The notes under the pieces were generated by a model. That model searched no databases. It was not told where the DNA came from and saw only the letters and a program-made list of their open reading frames with translations. A stretch of DNA of 19,802 nucleotides, taken from positions 1 through 19,802 of the forward strand of contig CAMLKW010000064.1 in NCBI GenBank assembly GCA_946480605.1. Reading direction: 5' to 3'. Positions 13,813 through 19,802 of the stretch are shown here, piece after piece. How positions within the stretch are numbered: position 1 is the stretch's first letter; the number at the start of each line of letters is the position of its first letter. Source of the DNA: an uncultured Roseateles sp. (GTDB lineage: Bacteria > Pseudomonadota > Gammaproteobacteria > Burkholderiales > Burkholderiaceae). Both the position numbers and the translations under genes were made by a program.

Positions 13813-15111
13813 ATGTCCGACCTCCGCCCCACCGCCCCCGCCGACGATCCGCGTTCGCCCGAGGAGTTCTTCCGCGACGGCGACGCGCCCGTGGACTCGC
13901 TGCTGTGGTGGCAACTGGAGCGCCACGAGGCACTGATGGCCGCGCAGCGCGCGCTGTTCGGCGGCGAGGCTGCCTGGGTGCGGCTGCGCGTGTGGGTGTT
14001 CCTGGAGCTGATGGCGCTGCCTGCCGCGCGGCTGACGCGCGACGACCTGAACCGCCATTTCCATCACGTCAAGGAAGACGCTTTGGAAACCGTGCTCAAG
14101 CGCCTGCGCGACGCCGCGCTGCTGCACTGGGACGCGTCCACGCAGACCTATGCGATCACGCCGCTGGCGCAGTCGGTCGTGGGCATGCTGCAGCCGCTGA
14201 CGGCCGACACCGCCGGGCCGGACGACGACCTCGCCGCGCTGCTGGCCGGCGTGGCCGGCGCGCACCAGCTGGGCCTGCTGGAGCCGCAGCAACTGCACAT
14301 GCTGCAGGCGCAGCTGGCGCGGCTGCGCGAGGAGTTCGCCGACGCGATGGCCAGCGGCAGCGAGTTCGAGCTGCGTCGCGCCAACGCCCGCTTCGAGCGC
14401 GCCATCGCGCTGGTGGAGCGTGCCAGCGACGCGGTCAAGGCCATCATCGAGCAGGCCCAGGCCAGCGGCCATGCGCGGCTGGAGCGGCTGGCGCGCGAGC
14501 TGGCCGGCGCGCAGGCCGGGCTGCTGGTGATGGCCAGCCAGTTCAACCGCGCGCTGCAGCAGGCCGACCGCCAGCGCGTGACGCTGGGCTCCACCGGCGT
14601 GACGACGACCGACCTGCGCCAGTGGCTGCAGCGCGTGCCTGACCTGGCCGCGCTGCTGGGCGAGGCGCTGACCACCGGCGTGCAGCCGGCGCTGGTGGCC
14701 GGGCAGGAGCTGGTGGACGGCGCCGAGGCCGAGTTCGAGCGCGACCGCCCCAAGCCCGCCGACGTGGCCGGCCTGCCGGCAGCCCAGGCCGCGCCGGACG
14801 GTCGCCTGGAGGTGCTGAGCCTGCCGCCCGAGCTGGGCGCGCTGCAACTGCTGCTGGACGGCTGGACCAGCGAGGGGCGCGGCACGCAGCCGGTGGCGCC
14901 GGCCGTGCTGGGCGGCAGCTACGCATCGGCCGCCTACCGCGCGCAGCTGCTGCCGCTGCTGGGCGACCCGCAGGCCCGCCACCTGAAGGGCGCCACCGGC
15001 GACATGGCGCGCCAGCCCTGGCGCGTGAGGTGGAGCGCCGAGCAGGGCGCCATCGATGACGAGTTCGTGGCCTGGATGAGCCGCGGCGACCTGTTGAGCG
15101 AATCCGAATGA
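13813..15111 (+). CDS. jetA: Wadjet JetA, kleisin-like (MukF/MksF-type) subunit
   Basis: First gene of a four-gene Wadjet operon; 432 aa. JetA is the kleisin that bridges the head and neck of the JetC SMC dimer and binds JetB. Sequence features fit: an N-terminal winged-helix region (about 55-130, RVWVFLELMALPAARLTRDD onwards, with LRDAALLHWD forming the wing region), long helices (about 140-280), a flexible acidic/proline-rich linker (about 300-340) and a C-terminal compact domain (about 335-430) suited to an SMC cap contact. Primary-sequence similarity between JetA families is low, so the identity rests mainly on position and size next to clear jetC and jetD. The start ATG has no Shine-Dalgarno and lies 9 nt after a -10-like box. 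Its ATGA end overlaps jetB. Confidence 0.85.
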   Translation: MSDLRPTAPADDPRSPEEFFRDGDAPVDSLLWWQLERHEALMAAQRALFGGEAAWVRLRVWVFLELMALPAARLTRDDLNRHFHHVKEDALETVLKRLRDAALLHWDASTQTYAITPLAQSVVGMLQPLTADTAGPDDDLAALLAGVAGAHQLGLLEPQQLHMLQAQLARLREEFADAMASGSEFELRRANARFERAIALVERASDAVKAIIEQAQASGHARLERLARELAGAQAGLLVMASQFNRALQQADRQRVTLGSTGVTTTDLRQWLQRVPDLAALLGEALTTGVQPALVAGQELVDGAEAEFERDRPKPADVAGLPAAQAAPDGRLEVLSLPPELGALQLLLDGWTSEGRGTQPVAPAVLGGSYASAAYRAQLLPLLGDPQARHLKGATGDMARQPWRVRWSAEQGAIDDEFVAWMSRGDLLSESE

Positions 15112-15818
15112 GCAACTTCGACGACGCCGCCAGCCTGGCGGCCCAACTGCTGGCCCGCCGCTGGCTGCCCCGCACCCACCCGCTGGTCAAGCGCGCGCTG
15201 ATCGACGCCGACCTGTGGGCTGCCGTCACCGCGCGGCTGGCCGGCGTGGGGCTGAAGCTGGTGGACAACGTCTACGCCGAGCATGTGTCGGTCGCGCTGC
15301 TGCGGCCGGCCGAGAGCGCGGTGTTCGGCGAGACGGGCCTGGGCGCCAACAACAACCTGGAGCTGCCGCGCGACGGCGTGTCGCTGCTGGTGGTGCTGTG
15401 GAGCCTGATCATCCTGCCCAAGCGGCAGCGCCAGATCAACCGCGCCGATGCCGCCAGCGACCAGCAGGGCGAGATGTTCGCCGCCGACAAGCCGCTGCCC
15501 GCGGCGGCCAGCGTCGCCCCGGTGCTGAGCTACCGCAGCCTGCTGGCCGACTTCGGCGACCAGCTCGGCAAGAAGGTGAGGCTGGACGGCAACCTGAAGG
15601 CGCTGGAGCGCCACGGCTTCATCACGCGGCGCGGCGAGGACATCGCCGAAGGCCCGCTGCTGGACCTGCTGCTGGACTACGACCAGCTCGCGCCGCGCAT
15701 CCTGGACGGCGCGCTGGCCGACGTGCTGGCCCGCGCGACGGACGCCGCCGCCGCACCTGCGCTGGCCGAGATCCAGGCGGCCCGCAACGAAGAAGAACAA
15801 GCACCGAGCGAGGACTGA
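15108..15818 (+). CDS. jetB: Wadjet JetB, KITE (MukE/MksE-type) subunit
   Basis: The 236-aa second gene of the operon resembles the DUF4194/MksE-like JetB group. JetB is a tandem winged-helix (KITE) protein that dimerises and sits on the JetA kleisin in the SMC complex. Visible here are a first winged-helix region (about 20-105, ending in the hydrophobic strand SLLVVLWSLIILPKRQRQ), a linker with EMF (122-124), and a second region (about 140-200) with LSYRSLLADFGDQLGKKVRLDGNLKALERHGFI, characteristic of these proteins. The C-terminal tail (205-236) is Ala/Glu-rich and probably disordered. The start overlaps the jetA stop by 4 nt (ATGA) and the stop overlaps the jetC start by 1 nt (TGATG), so translation is coupled and stoichiometry constrained. 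Confidence 0.88.
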   Translation: MSNFDDAASLAAQLLARRWLPRTHPLVKRALIDADLWAAVTARLAGVGLKLVDNVYAEHVSVALLRPAESAVFGETGLGANNNLELPRDGVSLLVVLWSLIILPKRQRQINRADAASDQQGEMFAADKPLPAAASVAPVLSYRSLLADFGDQLGKKVRLDGNLKALERHGFITRRGEDIAEGPLLDLLLDYDQLAPRILDGALADVLARATDAAAAPALAEIQAARNEEEQAPSED

Positions 15819-18634
15819 TGTTCCACCTCCAAACCCTCGAACTGCTGCACTGGGACTACTGCCAGCGCGTCACGCTGCCGCTGGACGGCAACATCATCAC
15901 CATCGCCGGCCCCAACGGCTCGGGCAAGACCACGCTGCTGGATGCGCTGCGCACGCTGCTCGGCCTGGAGTGCTCGGGCGGACGCACCTTCCGCACCTAC
16001 GCCCGCCACGCGAATGCCGAGACGGCCTGGCTGCGCGCGCTGGTGGACAACCGCCCGCGCGGCCGGCAGAACAGCAGCCGGCCGTTCGCCAGCTCGCTGA
16101 TCTACAGCGACCAGGTCACGCTGGCCTGCCGCATCGAGCGCCAGGGCGGGGACTGGGTGCGGCGCTACCTCATCGTGGAGGGCGCCGTCGAGATCGAGAA
16201 GCTGGCCGAGAAGGGCGAGCGCGAGTGGCTGGGCATCGAGGCCTGGCGCAAGCGGCTCGAAGCCGCCGGCCTGACGCGCGCCATCGGCCGCGTGCTGGCG
16301 CTGGAGCAGGGCCAGACCGACCGGCTGTGCGAGCTGAGCCCGAAGGAGCTGCTGCGTCTGGTCTTCGAGGTGTTCGGCGACCAGGAGGTGCTGGACCGCT
16401 ACGAGCAGGCGCGTGGCCACCAGCAGCAGCTGGCCAAGGAGGTGCAGACCGCCGAGGGCGAGCTGGCGCGCACGCAGGCGCAACTGGCCGAGCTGGCCAA
16501 CCGCGTCAACAACTACAAGCAGTGGCAGCTGAAGATCGCCGAGCGCGAGCGGCTGGCCACCGAGGTGCTGCCGGTCATGCAGTGGAGCGAGGCGCGCGAG
16601 CGCCTGGCCCGCGAGGGCCGCGAGCTGCACCGCGCCCGGCTGTTCGCCGCCAGCGACGCGCGTGCGCTGTCCGCCAAGCGCGCCGGCCTGCACCAGCTGT
16701 TCGCCGACCACGAGGCCGCCAAGAAGCGCCTGGCCGAGCTGGACGGCGAGAAGCGCGAGGCCCGCGCCGCCTTCGACACGGCGCGCGACGCCGAGAAGCC
16801 CGTGGAAGCCACGGTCAAGCGCGAGGACGAGCTGCGCGCGCTGGCCGACGTGGAGGCCGACGCCGCAGCGCTGGCCGCCCGCACCCAGTCGCTGGCCGCC
16901 GAACGCGACCGCCTGCGCGGCGACTACACGCGCTGGAACGACAAGCTGCTGCATGTGCAGGGCCTGATCAACGAGCTGAAGGACAAGCGTCTGCCACCGC
17001 CGCCGCCCGAGGTGCGCCCGCTGCGCCAGGCGCTGGACGAGGCCGGCATCGCCCACCACGTGGTGGCCGACTGCATCGACATCGCCGACGAGCAATGGCG
17101 CGCGGCCGCCGAGGGCGTGCTGCGCGGCTCGCGCTGGGTCATCGTGCTGAAAGCTAGAAGCGACGAGGCGAGTGCCTTTCGTCTGGCCGCGAAGCAGAAG
17201 TACCGCCACTACGTCGTGTCCGACGCCGCGCCGGTGCCGCAGGCGCGGCCCGGCTCGCTGCTGGCCGCGCTCAAGGTCAGTGCGCCGCTGCCCACCTGGC
17301 TGGCCCGCCAGCTCGACGGCATCCGCTGCGTGGCCAGCACCGAGGAGGGCAGCGGCACCGGCGGTGAATGGATCACGCCCGATGCCTACTACCGCGACGG
17401 CCGCGGTGGCCGCAGCGTCGCCATTCCGGCGTCCGACCACCAGTTCGGTGCCAACGCCGTGGCGTCGCGCCGCGCATCGCTGGAGGGCGAGCTGGCCCGC
17501 ATCGACAAGGAGCTGACCGGCGTCGCCAAGGCGCAGGCCGAGGTGGAGCGCCAGCTGAAGGATGCTCAGCGCGCCGCACAGGGCCACAAGGCCGCGGTGG
17601 AGCTGTCCGAGCGCGCCGACGAGTTCGCCGAGGCACGCGCGCGGCTGCCTGCGCTGAAGCAGGCCCGCGCCGAGGCCAGCACGCGCATGACGACCGTGGA
17701 GGCCGAGCACGACCGGCTGCTGAAGGCCTCCGGCGTGCACGAGCAGAACTACGAGCGCGCCCAGCTGGAGCTGAAGGACGGCGAGGAACGCCAGGCCCGC
17801 ACGGCGCGCGAGCATGGCGAGCGGCGCAAGGCGCTGCACGCCGCGGCGCGGGAATCGCGCGAGGCCGGCGCCAAGTTCCCGCCGCGCTGGACCACCGCCA
17901 TCGCGCTGCAGGCGCTGCGCAACGACTTCGAGAACGCGCGCCAGGCCCAGCTGCGCGCCGACCGCGTCGACCGCGAGCTGGCCGATGGCCTGTGGGAGAC
18001 CGACGCCACCGTCATCGACCGCCACCTCCGCATGGAGATGCAGGTGCGCGAAGAGGAGGTGCAGCTCAGCGACCGCCGCGCCAGCAATGCGCTGGCCGCC
18101 ACCGCCGCCAGCAACGCCCGCGAGCGCTACATCGACGTGCTGCGCGCCACCGTGCGCCGCTACAAGAAGAACGTCGCCGAGCTGGGCGAGCTGGCCGGCG
18201 TGGCGGCCGAGGCGCAGCTGCCGCACCTGGACAACGACGACACCGTGCTGGCCCAGGCCGGCCTGCACGTGAAGTTCAACTTCGACGGCAAGGGCGAGGT
18301 GGGGTTGAACGACGGCGAGGCCTCGGGCGGCCAGCAGGTGCTCAAGAGCCTGATCCTGCTGGTGGGCCTGATGAAGGACGACGAGACGCCCGGCGGCTTC
18401 GTCTTCATCGACGAGCCCTTCGCCCACCTGGACGTGCGCAACATCCAGTTGGTGGGCCACTTCCTGCGTTCGACGCGGGCGCAGTACCTGCTGACCACGC
18501 CGATCACGCACAACGTCGAGGTGTTCGAGCCCAGCGAGATCACGCTGGTGACGAGCAAGAAACCTCGCGGCGAACGCTGGGCGCCGCCCATCGCGGTGCT
18601 GGCGCGGCGGCCGGAGGTCAGCGAGTACGCCTGA
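15818..18634 (+). CDS. jetC: Wadjet JetC, SMC-like ATPase
   Basis: The 938-aa structural-maintenance-of-chromosomes ATPase is the motor of the Wadjet complex: it extrudes DNA loops and lets JetD detect and cut small circular DNA. Landmarks: Walker A GPNGSGKT (31-38), Q-loop region before residue 170, first coiled-coil arm (about 185-395), a compact hinge (about 400-545, including HHVVADCIDIADEQWRAAAEG), second arm (about 550-800), ABC signature SGGQQ (836-840), Walker B FVFIDEP (861-867, catalytic E866) and D-loop LD (871-872). All catalytic motifs look intact. The ATG overlaps the jetB stop by one base. The length is shorter than the roughly 1,100-aa JetC of well-studied type I systems, so arms or hinge are compact. 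A small patch of rare codons occurs in the hinge (17150-17184). Confidence 0.95.
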   Translation: MFHLQTLELLHWDYCQRVTLPLDGNIITIAGPNGSGKTTLLDALRTLLGLECSGGRTFRTYARHANAETAWLRALVDNRPRGRQNSSRPFASSLIYSDQVTLACRIERQGGDWVRRYLIVEGAVEIEKLAEKGEREWLGIEAWRKRLEAAGLTRAIGRVLALEQGQTDRLCELSPKELLRLVFEVFGDQEVLDRYEQARGHQQQLAKEVQTAEGELARTQAQLAELANRVNNYKQWQLKIAERERLATEVLPVMQWSEARERLAREGRELHRARLFAASDARALSAKRAGLHQLFADHEAAKKRLAELDGEKREARAAFDTARDAEKPVEATVKREDELRALADVEADAAALAARTQSLAAERDRLRGDYTRWNDKLLHVQGLINELKDKRLPPPPPEVRPLRQALDEAGIAHHVVADCIDIADEQWRAAAEGVLRGSRWVIVLKARSDEASAFRLAAKQKYRHYVVSDAAPVPQARPGSLLAALKVSAPLPTWLARQLDGIRCVASTEEGSGTGGEWITPDAYYRDGRGGRSVAIPASDHQFGANAVASRRASLEGELARIDKELTGVAKAQAEVERQLKDAQRAAQGHKAAVELSERADEFAEARARLPALKQARAEASTRMTTVEAEHDRLLKASGVHEQNYERAQLELKDGEERQARTAREHGERRKALHAAARESREAGAKFPPRWTTAIALQALRNDFENARQAQLRADRVDRELADGLWETDATVIDRHLRMEMQVREEEVQLSDRRASNALAATAASNARERYIDVLRATVRRYKKNVAELGELAGVAAEAQLPHLDNDDTVLAQAGLHVKFNFDGKGEVGLNDGEASGGQQVLKSLILLVGLMKDDETPGGFVFIDEPFAHLDVRNIQLVGHFLRSTRAQYLLTTPITHNVEVFEPSEITLVTSKKPRGERWAPPIAVLARRPEVSEYA

Positions 18635-19800
18635 TGGACTGGCGCCCGCGCTCCGGCGACCGCTCCCGCCAGGAGCTGGAGGCGAGCGCGCCGTGCTGGC
18701 CCGGCGCGCTGCCGCCGCTGGATGCCGATGAGCGCGCGCTGCTGCTGGACTGGCTGCGCGGCAGCGCCGGCACGCGCAAGTGGCAGCACCTGCTGGAGGC
18801 CGCCGGCCCGTCGCGCATCGAGCTGGCGCAGCGCCTGTCGGACCTGGCGCTGAAGGCCGGGCTGTGCACGCGCCGCGAGCGCTTCGAGAAGGGGCGCTGG
18901 TGGCCGGTGGAGCTGTGCTGGGTGGCGCTGGAGGCGCTGCAGGCCGAGCTGGGCCTGGGCACGCGCAGCGAGCGCGATGCGCGGCGTGCGGCACTCGCCG
19001 CGCGACTGGACGCGTTGATGGACCATGAACTCGTCGGCGAGGCCGCGCAGGCGCTGGCCGAGTCGCGCATGGCCTCGGCCGCCGCCGAGGCGAGAGCGGC
19101 ACTGCTGGAGGCACTGATCGGCTGGGTGGGCGACGGCGAGACCGGCCTGCGCCGCGACTTCGCGCTGCGCCTGGGCCACACCAAGGCCGTGGGCGATGGC
19201 GAGTGGCAGTGGCTGGAGCGCCACTTCGACCTGCCGGCGCTGGGCATAGGCGCGTTCGCGCCGACGCTGACCTTGGCCGGCTCGCTGTCATTGGTCTGGC
19301 CCGAGGCGGCGCGCGTGGACCTGGGCGCGCTGGCGTTCGCGACGCTGCCGGTGCCCGCGCTGCTGACGGCGCAGCGCCTGGACCTGCCGCCCACGCGCTG
19401 GTGGCTCATCGAGAACCGCGCCAGCTTCGAGAAGCAGGCCGCACGGCGTATGCCCGGCGACGCGCTGGTGTGGATCGCTGGCCGCCCCACGCGGGCCTGG
19501 GGGCAGGCCATGGCGCACCTGCTGGCGCTGGCGCCCGCGCCGGCCGCCATCAGCGCCGATGCCGATCCGGCCGGCATCGAGATCGCGCTGGCCGCCGCCG
19601 CCCCGTGGATCGCCGCCGGCCAGCCTTGGGTCGCCGCCGTGATGGAGCCGGCCCGACTGGACCGCGCGGGCATTCAGCCGCTGGGCGCCTACGACCGCGC
19701 CGTGCTGCAGCGCTTGGCGGTGCAAGACCTGCCACCGGAACTGGCCGCGCTGCGCGACGCGATGGCACAACGCGGCGTCAAGGCCGAGCAGGAGGGTTGA
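18634..19800 (+). CDS. jetD: Wadjet JetD, TOPRIM nuclease (DUF2220-type)
   Basis: The 388-aa last gene of the operon is the DNA-cleaving subunit of Wadjet, related to the TOPRIM domain of topoisomerase VI. An N-terminal helical/winged region (1-200) is followed by the TOPRIM part: glutamate E260 in LIENRASFE (258-266), the DxD pair D309/D311 in ADADPAGIEI (308-317) and a C-terminal EQE (385-387), all matching the JetD/DUF2220 pattern. In known systems it is recruited to a stalled SMC motor on small circles and cuts the DNA. The ATG overlaps the jetC stop by one base. The gene ends 2 nt before the window edge with a proper TGA, so the operon is complete; whether more genes follow is not visible. 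Confidence 0.93.
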   Translation: MDWRPRSGDRSRQELEASAPCWPGALPPLDADERALLLDWLRGSAGTRKWQHLLEAAGPSRIELAQRLSDLALKAGLCTRRERFEKGRWWPVELCWVALEALQAELGLGTRSERDARRAALAARLDALMDHELVGEAAQALAESRMASAAAEARAALLEALIGWVGDGETGLRRDFALRLGHTKAVGDGEWQWLERHFDLPALGIGAFAPTLTLAGSLSLVWPEAARVDLGALAFATLPVPALLTAQRLDLPPTRWWLIENRASFEKQAARRMPGDALVWIAGRPTRAWGQAMAHLLALAPAPAAISADADPAGIEIALAAAAPWIAAGQPWVAAVMEPARLDRAGIQPLGAYDRAVLQRLAVQDLPPELAALRDAMAQRGVKAEQEG

Positions 19801-19802
19801 CT

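Noticed and set aside
15215..15817. In-frame upstream extension of jetC through jetB
   Set aside because: These codons overlap the real jetB frame. The SMC N-terminus (MFHLQTLELLHWDY, then Walker A at residue 31) fixes the start at 15818.
15677..19291. A 1,204-codon open frame on the minus strand opposite jetC/jetD
   Set aside because: Its translation is low-complexity (Gln/Ala/Gly/Leu/Arg-rich) and lies opposite well-recognised SMC and TOPRIM genes. Long antisense frames are expected in DNA with very GC-rich third codon positions.

Overview
The window is uniformly GC-rich (roughly 70% by eye), densely packed with short gaps. Every well-supported gene looks like a proteobacterial chromosomal gene. 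The mix of an Azospirillum-type sugar dehydrogenase, a GPH symporter cluster and an MksB-like SMC operon, plus the codon bias, suggests a betaproteobacterium of the Burkholderiales (Roseateles/Mitsuaria/Rubrivivax-like). That placement is an inference; there is no rRNA or housekeeping marker to fix it. I saw no tRNA, rRNA, insertion sequence, CRISPR array or prophage gene.

Left end (1-316): non-coding, holding a 100-bp palindromic element and a diverged copy in the opposite orientation. Next comes a sugar-use locus (317-5930). On the minus strand lie a PfkB sugar kinase, a GH1 beta-glucosidase and a cbrC homologue, in that transcription order. On the plus strand lie a LacI-family regulator and a GPH-type sugar:cation symporter. 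Similar operator-like palindromes sit upstream of the kinase and of the symporter, so the simplest model is one LacI-controlled beta-glucoside regulon: import, intracellular hydrolysis, phosphorylation.

Middle (5934-9828): an NmrA-like NAD(P)-binding protein divergent from a LysR regulator with a LysR box between them; a cold-shock/DUF1294 membrane protein translationally coupled to the LysR gene; then a hydratase of the 2-keto-4-pentenoate hydratase type divergent from an L-arabinose/D-galactose 1-dehydrogenase.

Right half (9836-19800): this has the character of a defence island. A 659-aa protein carries two separate HEPN-like RX4H motifs. Divergent from it is a membrane-anchored coiled-coil protein that I do not recognise. 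After one ordinary LigB-type dioxygenase gene (ygiD-like) comes a complete four-gene Wadjet (Jet) operon: jetA kleisin, jetB KITE, jetC SMC ATPase, jetD TOPRIM nuclease. Its genes overlap by 4, 1 and 1 nt and it fills the window to its last bases. Wadjet systems are known to recognise and cleave small circular plasmids. The dual-HEPN protein and its divergent partner are the best candidates here for something not yet described.
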